A stretch of 55,118 nt of DNA from Lachnospiraceae bacterium A4 (GTDB taxonomy: Bacteria; Bacillota; Clostridia; Lachnospirales; Lachnospiraceae): NCBI GenBank assembly GCA_000403215.2, contig KE159529.1, positions 155,524-210,641 of the forward strand, written 5' to 3'. The translations under genes were made by a program, and so were the position numbers. Position 1 is the stretch's first letter. Each line of letters begins with the position of its first letter. The notes below the pieces were generated by a model, which had not been told where the DNA came from, ran no database searches, and saw only the letters and a list, made by a program, of their open reading frames with translations. This document shows positions 39,161 to 50,970 of this stretch, piece after piece.

Positions 39161-39850
39161 ATGAAACATGGTAAGAAATATAATGAATCCGCGAAGATGA
39201 TTGATCGCGCAACATTTTATGAGTTAGAGGATGCTGTAGCACTGGCAAAGAAGGCTGCTACTGCGAAGTTTGATGAGACTGTAGAAGTGCATATCAGGAC
39301 AGGCTGTGACGGCCGCCACGCTGACCAGCAGATTCGTGGTGCGGTAGTCCTTCCAAACGGAACAGGTAAGACCGTGAAGGTTTTGGTTTTTGCCAAGGGT
39401 GACAAGATCGCAGAGGCGGAGGCAGCAGGCGCTGACTATGTTGGCGGCGATGAGCTGATTCCTAAGATTCAAAATGATGGATGGTTAGATTTTGATGTTG
39501 TGGTTGCTACACCGGACATGATGGGTGTTGTAGGCCGTCTGGGTAAGGTGCTCGGACCTAAGGGCTTGATGCCAAACCCTAAGGCTGGCACTGTCACAAT
39601 GGATGTCACAAAGGCAATCAATGATATCAAAGCTGGTAAGATTGAGTACAGGCTTGACAAGACAAACATCATTCACTGCCCAATTGGAAAGGTTTCTTTC
39701 TCCGAGGAGCAGTTGACACAGAATCTGAACACGCTCTTAGAAGCGATTGTGAAGGCAAAGCCATCTACGTTGAAAGGACAGTACTTAAAGAGTATCACAC
39801 TTTCATCGACAATGGGACCCGGCGTGAAGGTTAGTGTTGCAAAGTTCTAA
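39161..39850 (+). CDS. rplA: 50S ribosomal protein L1
   Basis: A 229-residue L1, the normal size. [20 protein letters not shown] begins the helical N terminus; [20 protein letters not shown] (about 49-68) and [20 protein letters not shown] (about 127-146) are family signatures, and the C terminus has the RNA-binding strands. L1 forms the stalk near the E site and in many bacteria represses translation of its own operon. A 13-bp terminator-like hairpin follows, before an inserted CapA-like gene. Confidence 0.97.
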   Translation: MKHGKKYNESAKMIDRATFYELEDAVALAKKAATAKFDETVEVHIRTGCDGRHADQQIRGAVVLPNGTGKTVKVLVFAKGDKIAEAEAAGADYVGGDELIPKIQNDGWLDFDVVVATPDMMGVVGRLGKVLGPKGLMPNPKAGTVTMDVTKAINDIKAGKIEYRLDKTNIIHCPIGKVSFSEEQLTQNLNTLLEAIVKAKPSTLKGQYLKSITLSSTMGPGVKVSVAKF

Positions 39851-39882
39851 TCAAAGATAGTAGATTTCAAATAGAAGATCTC

Positions 39883-39915
39883 AAGACCTCGTTTTGAACA
39901 AAAACGGGGTCTTTT
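39883..39915 (+). terminator. Terminator after rplA
   Basis: Stem AAGACCTCGTTTT (39883-39895) with AAAACGGGGTCTT (39901-39913), one T-G pair, loop GAACA. It splits rplKA from the following capA and rplJL. Confidence 0.85.
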
Positions 39916-39947
39916 CGCAGTTTGATGGCATATAGTGAGGTGAGTGC

Positions 39948-41276
39948 TTGGCTGGTAAAAAAACACGAAAAAGAAAACGCAGGAAAAGTCAGCTTCGTGT
40001 GTTTGTGGTATCGCTCCTGATCGTATTGTTTGCAGGCAGTGCAGCGATGCTGGCGTACTCTGAGGCGGGGGCGCCAAAGACCGCAAAATCGCCGCTTGTC
40101 ATGAATTTTGACAGTCTGGGCCAGACGCAGGACACGGACAGCGCTGGTGAACAGACAGATACAGGGGAGGCGGGCAGTGCGGCAGTTCAGGATACAGAAG
40201 CAGATTCACAAGAACAGACCACTGGGGCAGCAGATGAGATGCTTGCGGAGAATGAACGACTGTTCGCGGAAGCGGCCGCGAAAGGGGAAAACGTCTATCT
40301 CCTAGACTGTGCGGACAGCGAACGCGTTACATTTGCCTTTGCAGGCGACATTCTGCTGGATGACGCCTATGCGATGATGTTTCGCTACCGCAGCAGAGGG
40401 AGTGATATCAACGATACTTTTTCCGCGGATTTACTGGAACGAATGCGCGGCGCGGATGTGTTTATGCTCAACAATGAATTTCCGTTTTCGAAAAGAGGAA
40501 CGCCGACAGAGGGAAAGACTTTTACATTCAGGGCAAATCCTGACAATATAGAAATGTATGCGCAGTTGGGCGTGGATATTGTGTCGCTTGCCAACAACCA
40601 TGCTTATGATTTTGGCAAGGAGGCGCTGCTTGACACCTTCACAACGCTTGAGACTGCCGGAATACCGTATGTCGGTGCGGGCAGAGATCTCAATGAGGCG
40701 AAAAAGCCCGTGTATTTCATTGCAAACGGCATGAAAATAGGTATTGTAAGCGCGACACAGATTGAGCGCAACGCGGTGCCGGACACCAAGGAGGCGACCA
40801 TGACCAGCCCCGGGGTACTCCGGTGCATGGACCCGTCCGCGCTGCTTGAGGTGATCGCGGAGGCGAAGGCGTCCAGTGATTTTGTGATTCTGTATATCCA
40901 CTGGGGAACAGAGAGTCAGGAGAGCACCGACTGGCTTCAGGATAAGCAGGCGCCAATCTACGCGGAGGCAGGGGTGGACCTCATCATAGGAGACCATCCG
41001 CACTGTCTGCAAAAACTCGATGTCGTCTCAGGGGTTCCTGTCGTGTACAGCTTAGGCAATTACTGGTTTAACTCCAAGACACAAAATACCTGTCTTGTCG
41101 AAGTCGGCATCAACAAGGAGGGAATGGAATATTTTCGCTTTGTGCCGTGTATACAGGAGGACTGCCGGACCAGACATCTTGAGGGGGCAGAGAAGGAAAG
41201 CGTGCTTGACTACATGCGCGGACTGTCGCCGAATGTGGAGATTGACAAGGAAGGTTATGTGACTTTTGGGCGGTAA
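39948..41276 (+). CDS. CapA-like exported metallophosphatase-fold protein
   Basis: A 442-residue protein. A basic N terminus (KKTRKRKRRKSQLRV) and one membrane helix (about 17-38) suggest it is anchored with its bulk outside. A polar, acidic linker (about 45-110) follows, then the CapA domain (about 125-400) with FAGDILLDD (about 130-138), LNNEFPFS, SLANNHAYDFGKEALLDTF, and IIGDHPHCLQKLD (about 344-356). These are the dinuclear-metal phosphoesterase-type motifs of CapA-family proteins, linked to poly-gamma-glutamate capsule in some bacteria. The start is TTG at 39948, behind AGGTGAG. It sits between rplA and rplJ, which is unusual. Function beyond the family is unknown. Confidence 0.85.
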   Translation: MAGKKTRKRKRRKSQLRVFVVSLLIVLFAGSAAMLAYSEAGAPKTAKSPLVMNFDSLGQTQDTDSAGEQTDTGEAGSAAVQDTEADSQEQTTGAADEMLAENERLFAEAAAKGENVYLLDCADSERVTFAFAGDILLDDAYAMMFRYRSRGSDINDTFSADLLERMRGADVFMLNNEFPFSKRGTPTEGKTFTFRANPDNIEMYAQLGVDIVSLANNHAYDFGKEALLDTFTTLETAGIPYVGAGRDLNEAKKPVYFIANGMKIGIVSATQIERNAVPDTKEATMTSPGVLRCMDPSALLEVIAEAKASSDFVILYIHWGTESQESTDWLQDKQAPIYAEAGVDLIIGDHPHCLQKLDVVSGVPVVYSLGNYWFNSKTQNTCLVEVGINKEGMEYFRFVPCIQEDCRTRHLEGAEKESVLDYMRGLSPNVEIDKEGYVTFGR

Positions 41277-41317
41277 TCGCTGAAATAATTTATCATATAA
41301 ATTTATTGGAAAAAAGG

Positions 41318-41346
41318 TTGACAGCCAGCGCGGACTGTGCTATGGT
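41318..41346 (+). promoter_or_regulatory. Sigma-A promoter of rplJ-rplL
   Basis: TTGACA at 41318-41323, 17-base spacer, TATGGT at 41341-41346. Weak -10 but a perfect -35. Confidence 0.75.
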
Positions 41347-41365
41347 AGTAAAGGTTATAAAACCG

Positions 41366-41430
41366 TGCCGAAGACAGTAGGTGCGAAATCAGAAGATTCT
41401 GGTTTTGCGTAAGGGTACCGCCTACCGAGG
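41366..41430 (+). ncRNA. L10 leader (ribosomal protein L10 autoregulatory RNA)
   Basis: Between the promoter and rplJ lies the usual L10-leader form: CCGAAGACAGTAGGTGC, a long central hairpin (GCGAAATCAGAA with TTCTGGTTTTGC) and the closing CCTACCGAGGAG. The L10/L12 complex binds this fold and reduces rplJ-rplL expression. Recognised from memory of the pattern. Confidence 0.8.
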
Positions 41431-41456
41431 AGAAGAGTTTTTATGATATGACTTTT

Positions 41457-41498
41457 ACCTCTTGAAGTGTGTTTTGGCATATTTTGAGAGGTTTTTTA
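41457..41498 (+). terminator. Attenuator-type terminator before rplJ
   Basis: Stem ACCTCTTGAAG (41457-41467) with TTTTGAGAGGT (41481-41491), including wobble pairs, then TTTTTT. It lies between the L10 leader and the rplJ ribosome binding site, so transcription attenuation is likely. Confidence 0.7.
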
Positions 41499-41569
41499 TT
41501 ATTATATCGTATACTCCTGTCGGCAGGACGCGGGAAACGCGTTCATAGAATCTATAAGGAGGTAAGAAA

Positions 41570-42139
41570 ATGGCAAAGATTGAATTAAAACAGCCTATCG
41601 TTGATGAGATTTCAGCTACGATCAAGGATGCTGCCACAGTTGTGATCGTAAAGTACAGCGGAATCACAGTTGCGCAGGATACACAGCTTCGTAAGCAGCT
41701 TCGTGAGGCCGGCGTTACGTACAAAGTATACAAGAATACACTGATGACGCGTGCGTTTAAGGGAACGGAGTTTGAAGGGTTGACAGACAGCCTGAAAGGA
41801 ACCAATGCGATCGCAGTCAGCAAGGACGATGCGACAGCGCCAGCCAGAATCCTGAGCAAGTTTGGCAAAACCTGTCCGGCAATCGAGCTGAAAGCAGGCG
41901 TGGTAGAGGGTATTTTGTACGACGAAAAGGGAATGGCACAGATTGCAAGCATTCCTTCAAGAGAAGAGCTTCTTTCCAAGTTCCTTGGAAGTATCAAGTC
42001 TCCGATTACAAACTTCGCTCGTGTGCTTAATCAGATTGCAGAGAAGGGCGGTCCAGACGCTTGTGAGCCTGCACCTAAGACAGAGGAAGCAGCAGCAGAA
42101 CCTGCAGTTGAGGCGGCAGAGGCGCCAGCGGCTGAGTAG
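41570..42139 (+). CDS. rplJ: 50S ribosomal protein L10
   Basis: A 189-residue L10 that links L12 dimers to the ribosome. MAKIELKQPIVDEISATIKD opens it, with the family strand VVIVKYSGITVAQDTQLRKQ and YKNTLMTRAFKGTEFEGL (about 54-71). The last 20 residues are an Ala/Glu-rich tail (EEAAAEPAVEAAEAPAAE), a common extra in Clostridia. AAGGAGG precedes the ATG by seven bases. It is co-transcribed with rplL from the L10-leader promoter. Confidence 0.97.
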   Translation: MAKIELKQPIVDEISATIKDAATVVIVKYSGITVAQDTQLRKQLREAGVTYKVYKNTLMTRAFKGTEFEGLTDSLKGTNAIAVSKDDATAPARILSKFGKTCPAIELKAGVVEGILYDEKGMAQIASIPSREELLSKFLGSIKSPITNFARVLNQIAEKGGPDACEPAPKTEEAAAEPAVEAAEAPAAE

Positions 42140-42179
42140 TATTTATAAAAATTATGAGAATTAATGGAGGGAAATAATC

Positions 42180-42557
42180 ATGGCAAAGTTAACAACAGCA
42201 GAATTTATTGAAGCGATCAAAGAGCTTACAGTATTAGAGTTAAATGATTTGGTAAAGGCTTGTGAGGAAGAGTTCGGCGTATCCGCAGCAGCAGGAGCAG
42301 TCGTTATGGCAGCAGGCGACGGCGCAGGCGCACCGCAGGAGGAGAAGGACGAGTTCGATGTAGAGCTGACAGAGGTTGGCCCGAACAAGGTTAAGGTAAT
42401 CAAGGTTGTTCGTGAGGCAACTGGCCTTGGCTTGAAGGAAGCTAAGGATCTTGTTGACAGCGCTCCGAAGGTATTGAAAGAGGCAGCATCTAAGGCTGAG
42501 GCTGAGGAGATTAAGACAAAACTTGAAGCAGAAGGCGCAAAAGTTACATTAAAGTAA
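42180..42557 (+). CDS. rplL: 50S ribosomal protein L7/L12
   Basis: A 125-residue L12. The N-terminal dimer domain (about 1-35) is [20 protein letters not shown]; a short Ala/Gly hinge ([20 protein letters not shown]) follows; and the C-terminal domain (about 55-125) has [20 protein letters not shown]-like sequence, here [20 protein letters not shown]. The protein forms the flexible stalk that recruits translation factors. It is followed by a terminator. Confidence 0.97.
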   Translation: MAKLTTAEFIEAIKELTVLELNDLVKACEEEFGVSAAAGAVVMAAGDGAGAPQEEKDEFDVELTEVGPNKVKVIKVVREATGLGLKEAKDLVDSAPKVLKEAASKAEAEEIKTKLEAEGAKVTLK

Positions 42558-42576
42558 TTTTGGCTGGTTTCAACAG

Positions 42577-42606
42577 GTCGGGAGACAATCCCGGCCTTTT
42601 GGTTTT
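42577..42606 (+). terminator. Terminator after rplL
   Basis: Stem GGTCGGGA (42577-42584) with TCCCGGCC (42590-42597), loop GACAA, then TTTTGG. rpoB has its own promoter downstream. Confidence 0.8.
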
Positions 42607-42645
42607 TCATTCAAAATCTTAGTGCCAATTTTTTGAATTTTTTCA

Positions 42646-42674
42646 TTGACTTCAAATTGGACTTGTGGTAGTAT
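42646..42674 (+). promoter_or_regulatory. Sigma-A promoter of rpoB-rpoC
   Basis: TTGACT at 42646-42651, 17-base spacer, TAGTAT at 42669-42674, 100 bases before the rpoB ATG. Confidence 0.75.
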
Positions 42675-42773
42675 GTAGGGTGCACTATTGTGGAAAATTG
42701 TAACCATAAATATAGTCAGTTGTTACAATGATGATATGGATAGATGTATTAAATAAGAACGGGGTGAAATGTC

Positions 42774-45700
42774 ATGGAAAAGAACAGAATACGTCCAGTA
42801 GTCTCAGGTAAGACAATGCGTATGAGTTATCAGAGACAAGAAGAGGTTCTGGAAATGCCGAATCTGATCGAAGTCCAAAAGGATTCCTACAGATGGTTTC
42901 TCGAGGAAGGATTTCGGGAAGCATTGGCGGATATCTCTCCAATTACGGACTACAGCGGACGTCTAAGTCTGGAATTTGTAGACTACGTTTTGGCAGAGGA
43001 CGAAATCAAGCACACAATCGAAGAATGCAAGGAGAGAGACTTAACGTATGAGGCTCCTGTAAAGATCAAGGTTCGTCTTCACAATAAAGAAAAAGAAGAG
43101 ATCACCGAACATGAGATTTTTATGGGTAATTTCCCGCTGATGACAGAGACTGGTACTTTCGTGATCAATGGCGCAGAGCGTGTTATCGTCAGCCAGTTGG
43201 TACGTTCACCGGGTATTTACTATGGCATTGCACATGACAAGATTGGTAAGAGGCTGTTCTCCTGTACAGTGATTCCCAATCGTGGTGCATGGCTTGAGTA
43301 CGAGACTGATTCCAATGATGTTTTCTACGTCCGTGTTGATAGAACAAGAAAGGTGCCTATCACAGTGCTGGTCCGTGCGCTGGGTGTGGGTACCAATGAG
43401 GAGATTCTTGAATTGTTTGGCGATGAGCCAAAGATTCTTGCGAGCTTTACCAAAGATACAGCTGATAATTATCAGGAGGGCTTGAAGGCGCTCTACAGCA
43501 AGATCCGTCCCGGCGAGCCGTTTAGCTTGGACAGCGCGGAGAACCTTGTGACAGCAATGTTTTTTGATCCGAGAAGATACGATCTTGCCAAGGTCGGAAG
43601 ATATAAATTTAATAAAAAACTTGCGCTCAAAAACAGAATCAGAAACCAGATTCTCGCGGAAGATGTGGTGGACCCATTTAGCGGGGAGATTCTGGGACAG
43701 AAGGGCGACAAGGTTACAGCAGAGATGGCAGACAGCATCCAGAATGCGGCTGTTCCGTTTGTCTGGATTCAGACAGAGGAACGGCTTGTCAAGGTACTCT
43801 CAAATATGATGGTGGATATCACGAATTTTGTGGACTGTGAACCGAGGAGCCTCGGCATCACAGAGCAGGTGTATTTTCCTGTACTCCGTCAGATTCTGGA
43901 GGAGTATGCGGAGAACCCGGAGGAGCTGGCGGACGCGATCACCAGAAATGTACATGAGCTGATACCAAAACATATTACAAAGGAAGATATACTGGCTTCG
44001 ATCAATTATAATATGCATCTTGAGTACGGTCTTGGAAACAGTGATGATATCGACCATCTGGGCAACAGACGTATCAGGGCAGTCGGAGAGCTGTTACAAA
44101 ACCAGTACCGTATTGGTCTTTCAAGAATGGAGCGCGTTGTGCGTGAGCGAATGACAACACACGACTCAGATGATGTGTCACCGCAGGCGTTGATCAATAT
44201 CAAACCTGTACAGGCTGCCATCAAGGAGTTCTTTGGTTCTTCACAGTTGTCACAGTTCATGGACCAGAACAATCCGCTCGGCGAGCTGACACACAAGAGA
44301 CGTCTCTCCGCGCTGGGACCGGGTGGTCTTTCCAGAGACCGTGCCGGATTCGAGGTTCGAGATGTTCACTATTCACACTACGGCAGAATGTGTCCGATCG
44401 AGACGCCTGAGGGACCGAATATCGGTCTGATTAACTCGCTTGCATCGTATGCGAGAATTAACGAGTACGGTTTTATCGAGGCGCCGTACCGTAAGATTGA
44501 TAAGACTGACCCTAAGAATCCGCGCGTCACAAACGAAGTGGTCTACATGACGGCTGACGAGGAGGACAATTATCACGTCGCACAGGCAAACGAGCAGCTT
44601 GACGAGAACGGTTATTTTGTGCGTAATTCGGTGTCAGGCCGCTATCTTGATGAGACACAGGAGTATCCCAAGGCAATGTTTGACTATATGGACGTGTCGC
44701 CTAAGATGGTATTCTCCGTTGCGACAGCGCTGATTCCGTTTTTGCAGAACGATGATGCAAACCGTGCGCTGATGGGGTCGAACATGCAGCGTCAGGCGGT
44801 GCCATTGCTGTTTACAGAGGCGCCGGTTGTCGGTACAGGTATCGAGGTGAAAGCGGCGGTGGACTCCGGCGTGTGCGTGGTGGCTAAAAAGCCGGGCACC
44901 ATCACCTATGTGTCGTCAAAAATGATCCGCATCACATATGATGACGGCGAGAAGGCAGAGTTCAAGCTGCATAAGTTTGAGCGCAGTAACCAGTCAAACT
45001 GCTACAACCAGAAACCGATCGTATTTAAGGGAGACCATGTGGAGGCAGGACAGGTGATCGCCGACGGTGCGTCCACCAGCGGCGGAGAGCTTGGGCTTGG
45101 CAAGAATCCGCTCATTGGCTTCATGACATGGGAAGGATACAATTACGAGGACGCAGTACTTTTAAGTGAGCGGCTTGTTATGGAGGATGTCTATACCTCC
45201 ATTCATATAGAAGAGTATGAGACAGATGCGCGCGACACCAAACTCGGACCGGAGGAAATCACCAGAGATGTACCGGGTGTCGGTGATGATGCGCTGAAAG
45301 ATCTTGACGACAGAGGTATTATCAGGATTGGCGCGGAGGTTCGCGCAGGGGATATCCTTGTCGGAAAAGTGACGCCTAAGGGCGAGACAGAGCTGACGGC
45401 CGAGGAGCGCCTTTTGAGGGCGATCTTTGGTGAGAAGGCAAGAGAGGTGCGGGATACTTCATTGAAGGTGCCGCACGGTGAGTATGGCGTGGTCGTCGAT
45501 GCGAAGGTATTCTCAAGAGCAAATGGAGATACTGAGCTTGCGCCCGGCGTCAATCAGACAGTGCGTATCTATATCGCGCAGAAGAGAAAGATCTCTGTCG
45601 GCGACAAGATGGCTGGACGTCATGGAAACAAGGGTGTTGTTTCGCGTGTGCTTCCTGTGGAGGATATGCCGTATCTTCCGAACGGACGCCCGCTTGATAT

Positions 45701-46634
45701 CGTCTTAAATCCATTGGGTGTGCCGTCCCGTATGAATATCGGGCAGGTGCTTGAGATTCACCTTTCTCTGGCGGCAAAAGCGCTTGGCTTTAATGTGTCT
45801 ACACCGGTATTTGACGGTGCGAACGAGTCTGATATCATGGATACACTGGATTTGGCAAACGATTATGTCAATCTTGAATGGGAGGAGTTCGAGGCAAAGC
45901 ATAAGGCAGAGCTTCTGCCGGAAGTGATGAATTATCTGTATGAGAACAGGGCGCACAGAAAACTCTGGAAAGGCGTGCCCATTTCAAGAGATGGCAAGGT
46001 AAGGCTCCGCGACGGCAGAACCGGCGAATATTTTGACAGTCCTGTCACAATCGGCCACATGCATTATCTCAAGCTGCATCATCTGGTAGATGATAAGATT
46101 CACGCGCGCTCGACCGGACCGTATGGTATGGTAACGCAGCAGCCACTCGGCGGTAAGGCACAGTTTGGCGGACAGCGTTTTGGAGAGATGGAGGTGTGGG
46201 CGCTCGAGGCATATGGCGCGTCGCATACCTTGCAGGAGATTCTGACAGTCAAATCCGATGATGTTGTTGGACGAGTAAAGACGTATGAGGCGATCATCAA
46301 AGGCGAAAATATTCCGGAGCCGGGTATTCCGGAGTCCTTTAAGGTATTGCTCAAAGAGCTTCAGTCACTTGGTCTGGACGTGAAAGTATATGACGAAAAT
46401 CAAAATGAAGTGGAACTCAAGGAATCTGTTGATTACACAGAGACAGATTTCCGTGTGGAGATGGAGGGTGACAATAAATACGATAACAGGGAAGGTCTCG
46501 AGGGCTACCAGCAGAAGGAATTTGATGCTGAGAGTGGAGATTTAGTAGATGCCGAGGATGATTTTGAGGAAGATGATTTTTCTGATGATGATTACGATGA
46601 CGGCGATGATGATAGCTTTGATGATGATTTCTAA
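42774..46634 (+). CDS. rpoB: RNA polymerase beta subunit
   Basis: A 1286-residue beta subunit. The rifampicin-binding segment near residues 488-515 reads [20 protein letters not shown] then [20 protein letters not shown], with the Asp, His and Ser of the sensitive form unchanged. [20 protein letters not shown] follows, then later [20 protein letters not shown] and [20 protein letters not shown] near the C terminus. The protein ends with an Asp-rich tail (about 1263-1286; [20 protein letters not shown]) longer than in E. coli. It forms the catalytic core with beta-prime. GGGGTG serves as ribosome binding site. Confidence 0.98.
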   Translation: MEKNRIRPVVSGKTMRMSYQRQEEVLEMPNLIEVQKDSYRWFLEEGFREALADISPITDYSGRLSLEFVDYVLAEDEIKHTIEECKERDLTYEAPVKIKVRLHNKEKEEITEHEIFMGNFPLMTETGTFVINGAERVIVSQLVRSPGIYYGIAHDKIGKRLFSCTVIPNRGAWLEYETDSNDVFYVRVDRTRKVPITVLVRALGVGTNEEILELFGDEPKILASFTKDTADNYQEGLKALYSKIRPGEPFSLDSAENLVTAMFFDPRRYDLAKVGRYKFNKKLALKNRIRNQILAEDVVDPFSGEILGQKGDKVTAEMADSIQNAAVPFVWIQTEERLVKVLSNMMVDITNFVDCEPRSLGITEQVYFPVLRQILEEYAENPEELADAITRNVHELIPKHITKEDILASINYNMHLEYGLGNSDDIDHLGNRRIRAVGELLQNQYRIGLSRMERVVRERMTTHDSDDVSPQALINIKPVQAAIKEFFGSSQLSQFMDQNNPLGELTHKRRLSALGPGGLSRDRAGFEVRDVHYSHYGRMCPIETPEGPNIGLINSLASYARINEYGFIEAPYRKIDKTDPKNPRVTNEVVYMTADEEDNYHVAQANEQLDENGYFVRNSVSGRYLDETQEYPKAMFDYMDVSPKMVFSVATALIPFLQNDDANRALMGSNMQRQAVPLLFTEAPVVGTGIEVKAAVDSGVCVVAKKPGTITYVSSKMIRITYDDGEKAEFKLHKFERSNQSNCYNQKPIVFKGDHVEAGQVIADGASTSGGELGLGKNPLIGFMTWEGYNYEDAVLLSERLVMEDVYTSIHIEEYETDARDTKLGPEEITRDVPGVGDDALKDLDDRGIIRIGAEVRAGDILVGKVTPKGETELTAEERLLRAIFGEKAREVRDTSLKVPHGEYGVVVDAKVFSRANGDTELAPGVNQTVRIYIAQKRKISVGDKMAGRHGNKGVVSRVLPVEDMPYLPNGRPLDIVLNPLGVPSRMNIGQVLEIHLSLAAKALGFNVSTPVFDGANESDIMDTLDLANDYVNLEWEEFEAKHKAELLPEVMNYLYENRAHRKLWKGVPISRDGKVRLRDGRTGEYFDSPVTIGHMHYLKLHHLVDDKIHARSTGPYGMVTQQPLGGKAQFGGQRFGEMEVWALEAYGASHTLQEILTVKSDDVVGRVKTYEAIIKGENIPEPGIPESFKVLLKELQSLGLDVKVYDENQNEVELKESVDYTETDFRVEMEGDNKYDNREGLEGYQQKEFDAESGDLVDAEDDFEEDDFSDDDYDDGDDDSFDDDF

Positions 46635-46654
46635 AATCTGGAAGGAGTGCCAAA

Positions 46655-49600
46655 ATGTCTGAGAATAAAAATGAACAGAGCCAGTCAATCTCTTTTGATG
46701 CCATCAAAATTGGTCTGGCTTCTCCTGAGAAAATCAGAGAATGGTCAAAAGGCGAGGTAACAAAACCGGAGACGATCAACTACAGGACGCTGAAGCCTGA
46801 GCGCGATGGTCTGTACTGCGAAAAGATTTTCGGACCCAGCAAGGACTGGGAGTGTCATTGCGGCAAGTACAAGAAAATCCGTTATAAAGGTGTGATCTGT
46901 GACCGCTGCGGCGTGGAGGTCACAAAGTCGAGCGTGCGCCGGGAGCGCATGGGACACATTGAGCTTGCAGCACCGGTTTCGCATATCTGGTACTTTAAGG
47001 GGATTCCAAGCCGTATGGGACTGATTCTGGACCTGACGCCGCGCGTGCTTGAAAAAGTATTGTACTTTGCATCGTATATCGTGCTTGACCCCAGAGAGAC
47101 GACGCTTGACTACAAGCAGGTCTTGTCCGAGAAGGAGTATCAGGACAATGTTGAAAAATGGGGAAAGAGTGCATTCCGCGTGGGAATGGGTGCAGAGGCA
47201 ATCAAGGAGCTTCTCGAGGCAATTGACTTGGAGAGGGATTGCGAGGAGCTTTCCGCAGAACTCAGGAATGAAAATACAAAGGGGCAAAAGCGCGCCAAGA
47301 TTGTCAAGCGGCTTGAGGTGGTAGAGTCGTTTCGGGCATCGGGAAACCGCCCGGAGTGGATGATCATGGATGCGATTCCAGTGCTCCCGCCAGATTTAAG
47401 ACCGATGCTTCAGCTTGACGGCGGACGGTTTGCAACATCGGATTTGAACGATCTGTACCGCAGAATTATCAATAGAAATAACCGTCTGAAAAGACTGCTT
47501 GAGCTCGGAGCGCCGGATATCATTGTGCGCAATGAGAAGAGAATGCTTCAGGAGGCAGTGGATGCGCTGATTGACAACGGCAGGCGCGGCCGTCCTGTGA
47601 CGGGACCCGGAAACAGGGCGCTCAAATCCCTGTCTGACATGTTAAAGGGTAAAGGCGGGCGTTTCCGCCAGAACCTGCTTGGAAAACGTGTGGATTACTC
47701 CGGCCGTTCGGTTATCGTCGTAGGACCGGAGTTAAAGATTTACCAGTGTGGTCTGCCAAAAGAGATGGCGATTGAGCTTTTCAAGCCTTTTGTGATGAAA
47801 GAGCTCGTGTCAAGGCAGATCTCCCAGAATATCAAACACGCGAAGAAGCTGGTGGAGAAGCTCGATCAGTCTGTGTGGGATGTGCTTGAGGAAGTGATCA
47901 AAGAGCATCCTGTCATGCTCAACCGTGCACCGACACTGCACAGACTCGGGATTCAGGCGTTTGAGCCAATCTTGGTAGAAGGTAAGGCAATCAAGCTGCA
48001 TCCGCTGGTATGTACTGCATTTAACGCGGATTTCGACGGCGACCAGATGGCAGTGCACCTCCCGTTGTCAGTGGAGGCGCAGGCGGAGTGCCGTTTCCTG
48101 CTTCTCTCGCCGAACAATCTGTTAAAGCCCTCCGACGGCGGACCAGTTGCCGTTCCGTCACAGGATATGGTGCTTGGTATTTATTATCTGACACAGGAGA
48201 GACCCGGGGCGCTCGGTGAGGGCAAGTATTTTAAGAATATTAATGAGGCGATACTGGCTTATGAGAACAAGGCATGTACGCTGCATTCAAGAATCAAGGT
48301 GCGTGTCTCTAAGACGATGCCGGACGGTGAGGTGCTCACTGGGACGGTAGAGTCCACGCTGGGGCGTTTTATCTTCAACGAAATTCTTCCACAGGATTTG
48401 GAATTTGTTGACAGAAGCAAGGAGGAGAACAAACTGCTTCCAGAGGTGGATTTCCATGTGGGCAAGAAGGGCTTAAAGCAGATTTTGGAGAAGGTTATCA
48501 ACATTCATGGCGCGACAAAGACCGCAGAGGTGCTCGACAGCATCAAAGCGATGGGCTATAAGTATTCTACGCGGGCTGCCATGACAGTTTCAATCTCCGA
48601 TATGACAGTGCCTGCGGACAAACCGCAGATGCTCGAGGAGGCGCAAAAGACAGTTGACCGCATTACGATGAATTTCAGGCGTGGCCTGATGACTGATGAG
48701 GAGCGCTACAAAGCAGTTGTGGAGACATGGAAAGAGACCGATGACGCGCTGACCGACAAGCTGATCGGCGGTCTTGACAAGTACAACAACATCTTTATGA
48801 TGGCCGACTCCGGTGCGCGTGGTTCCAACCAGCAGATCAAACAGCTGGCAGGTATGCGCGGACTGATGGCGGATACGACAGGGCGGACAATCGAGCTGCC
48901 AATCAAGTCCAACTTCCGAGAGGGACTGGACGTATTGGAGTACTTTATGTCTGCGCACGGCGCACGAAAAGGTATGTCCGATACAGCGCTTCGTACAGCG
49001 GACTCTGGATATCTGACACGCCGAATGGTCGATGTATGCCAAGAGCTCATTATCCGCGAGGTGGACTGCTGTGAAGGCAAAGATACCATTCCCGGCATGG
49101 AAGTGGCTGCGTTCATGGATGGCAAGGAGACGATCGAGGGATTAAAAGACAGAATCACAGGCAGATATTCCTGTGAGGACATCAAAGACCGCGATGGCAA
49201 TATTCTGGTGAAGAAGAATCATATGATCACACCCAGCAGGGCAGCCAGAATTATGAGCAAGGGCGTCAACGAGAAGGGTGAACCGATCGAGAAGGTTAAG
49301 ATCCGTAATATTCTCTGCTGTAAGTCGCATATTGGTATCTGCGCAAAATGTTATGGGGCAAATATGGCGACAGGCGAGGCGGTTCAGATCGGTGAGGCAG
49401 TCGGCATTATCGCTGCGCAGTCAATCGGTGAGCCGGGTACACAGCTCACGATGAGAACCTTCCACAGCGGCGGCGTTGCCGGCGATGATATCACACAGGG
49501 TCTGCCGCGTGTCGAGGAGCTTTTCGAGGCGAGAAAGCCAAAGGGTCTTGCGATCATCGCAGAGTTTGGCGGGACTGCGACCATCAAGGATACCAAAAAG

Positions 49601-50323
49601 AAGCGTGAGATTATTGTCTCTGACGGTGTGAATGAGAAGACGTATCTGATTCCATACGGCTCGCGCATCAAGATTGCGGACGGCGCACAACTTGAGGCGG
49701 GCGATGAGCTGACAGAGGGAAGCATCAATCCGCATGACCTGCTGGAAATCAAGAAGATTGACGCGGTTCAGAATTATCTCTTGCGGGAGGTGCAGAGAGT
49801 TTACCGTCTGCAGGGTGTTGATATCGCGGATAAGCATATCGAAGTCATTGTGCGCCAGATGCTCAAAAAGAAGCGTATCGAGACAAGCGGTGATACCGAA
49901 TTTCTGCCGGGCACGCTGGTCGATGGCATCGAGCTTGAAGATATCAATGAACAGCTAATCGCAGAGGGCAAACAGCCGGCAGAGTACAAAGATGTCATTC
50001 TGGGCATCACGAAGGCAGCGCTTGCCACCAGCTCTTTCTTGTCTGCGGCGTCCTTCCAAGAGACCACAAAGGTGCTTACGGAGGCGGCGATCAAGGGGAA
50101 GGTTGACCCGCTGATCGGTCTGAAAGAGAACGTTATCATCGGTAAGCTGATTCCGGCTGGTACTGGTTTGAGGCGCTACAGAAATGTAAAGCTCAACACC
50201 GATGCAGAGTTAGAGGCTGTACTTGATTATGAGGACGAGATTGATTTTGGCTATGACGAGGAGGAGGAACCCGTGGAGGAGTCCATGCTTCCTGTAGGAG
50301 AGCCAGTCGGTGCGATGGAATAA
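46655..50323 (+). CDS. rpoC: RNA polymerase beta-prime subunit
   Basis: A 1222-residue beta-prime subunit. The first zinc site is [20 protein letters not shown] (C67, C69, C82, C85). The catalytic loop is [20 protein letters not shown] (about 454-473), with the three Mg-binding aspartates. The second zinc site has CCEGKDT and [14 protein letters not shown]. The bridge/trigger region includes [20 protein letters not shown]. The length matches Clostridia, without the large lineage insertions of proteobacteria. The start is 20 bases after rpoB with AAGGAG; both are on one transcript. Terminator at 50331. Confidence 0.98.
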   Translation: MSENKNEQSQSISFDAIKIGLASPEKIREWSKGEVTKPETINYRTLKPERDGLYCEKIFGPSKDWECHCGKYKKIRYKGVICDRCGVEVTKSSVRRERMGHIELAAPVSHIWYFKGIPSRMGLILDLTPRVLEKVLYFASYIVLDPRETTLDYKQVLSEKEYQDNVEKWGKSAFRVGMGAEAIKELLEAIDLERDCEELSAELRNENTKGQKRAKIVKRLEVVESFRASGNRPEWMIMDAIPVLPPDLRPMLQLDGGRFATSDLNDLYRRIINRNNRLKRLLELGAPDIIVRNEKRMLQEAVDALIDNGRRGRPVTGPGNRALKSLSDMLKGKGGRFRQNLLGKRVDYSGRSVIVVGPELKIYQCGLPKEMAIELFKPFVMKELVSRQISQNIKHAKKLVEKLDQSVWDVLEEVIKEHPVMLNRAPTLHRLGIQAFEPILVEGKAIKLHPLVCTAFNADFDGDQMAVHLPLSVEAQAECRFLLLSPNNLLKPSDGGPVAVPSQDMVLGIYYLTQERPGALGEGKYFKNINEAILAYENKACTLHSRIKVRVSKTMPDGEVLTGTVESTLGRFIFNEILPQDLEFVDRSKEENKLLPEVDFHVGKKGLKQILEKVINIHGATKTAEVLDSIKAMGYKYSTRAAMTVSISDMTVPADKPQMLEEAQKTVDRITMNFRRGLMTDEERYKAVVETWKETDDALTDKLIGGLDKYNNIFMMADSGARGSNQQIKQLAGMRGLMADTTGRTIELPIKSNFREGLDVLEYFMSAHGARKGMSDTALRTADSGYLTRRMVDVCQELIIREVDCCEGKDTIPGMEVAAFMDGKETIEGLKDRITGRYSCEDIKDRDGNILVKKNHMITPSRAARIMSKGVNEKGEPIEKVKIRNILCCKSHIGICAKCYGANMATGEAVQIGEAVGIIAAQSIGEPGTQLTMRTFHSGGVAGDDITQGLPRVEELFEARKPKGLAIIAEFGGTATIKDTKKKREIIVSDGVNEKTYLIPYGSRIKIADGAQLEAGDELTEGSINPHDLLEIKKIDAVQNYLLREVQRVYRLQGVDIADKHIEVIVRQMLKKKRIETSGDTEFLPGTLVDGIELEDINEQLIAEGKQPAEYKDVILGITKAALATSSFLSAASFQETTKVLTEAAIKGKVDPLIGLKENVIIGKLIPAGTGLRRYRNVKLNTDAELEAVLDYEDEIDFGYDEEEEPVEESMLPVGEPVGAME

Positions 50324-50330
50324 CCGTTAA

Positions 50331-50363
50331 AAATGGTCTGCCATGACTGGCAGGCCATTTTTT
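50331..50363 (+). terminator. Terminator after rpoC
   Basis: Stem AAATGGTCTGCCA (50331-50343) with TGGCAGGCCATTT (50348-50360), one T-G pair, loop TGAC, then TTT. Confidence 0.87.
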
Positions 50364-50437
50364 GAGCAGTATTTTTTAGAAATTTTGTTTGTATCTGAAA
50401 AAATGCGAAATTTTTCAAAAAAATTGAAAAAAAGTGA

Positions 50438-50466
50438 TTGACATTCCCAAATTTGGTAAGTATACT
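50438..50466 (+). promoter_or_regulatory. Sigma-A promoter of rpsL-rpsG-fusA
   Basis: TTGACA at 50438-50443, 17-base spacer, TATACT at 50461-50466. A nearly consensus promoter for the str operon. Confidence 0.9.
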
Positions 50467-50550
50467 AATCTAGTATGTGTGAAAATTCATCATACAACGT
50501 GCCTAATTGCTTTGGCATTTAGTTTTGAATAAAATAGGAGGTGAAAAAGA

Positions 50551-50970
50551 ATGCCAACATTTAACCAATTAGTAAGAAAAGGACGCCAGGAAACAGTGAA
50601 GAAGTCTACTGCACCTGCACTTCAGAGAGGATACAACTCTTTAAAGAAGAAAGCGACAGACACATCTGCTCCTCAGAAGAGAGGCGTGTGCACAGCAGTG
50701 AAGACTGCAACACCAAAGAAGCCAAACTCAGCACTTAGAAAGATTGCCAGAGTTCGTCTTTCAAATGGTATGGAAGTGACAAGCTATATCCCGGGAGAGG
50801 GACATAACTTACAGGAGCATAGCGTTGTTCTGATCAGGGGCGGCCGTGTTAAGGACTTACCGGGTACAAGATACCACATTATCAGAGGTACACTTGATAC
50901 TGCGGGAGTTGCTAACAGAAAGCAGGCTCGTTCCAAGTATGGAGCTAAGAGACCAAAAGCAGGTAAATAG
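50551..50970 (+). CDS. rpsL: 30S ribosomal protein S12
   Basis: A 139-residue S12. [20 protein letters not shown] at the start; [20 protein letters not shown] (about 41-60) and [20 protein letters not shown] (about 98-117) are conserved. The lysines that mutate in streptomycin resistance (in TPKKPNS and RVKDLPG) are wild type. It has the extra [13 protein letters not shown] segment of Gram-positive S12, which explains the length. S12 checks decoding at the A site. AGGAGGTG before the ATG. Confidence 0.97.
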   Translation: MPTFNQLVRKGRQETVKKSTAPALQRGYNSLKKKATDTSAPQKRGVCTAVKTATPKKPNSALRKIARVRLSNGMEVTSYIPGEGHNLQEHSVVLIRGGRVKDLPGTRYHIIRGTLDTAGVANRKQARSKYGAKRPKAGK

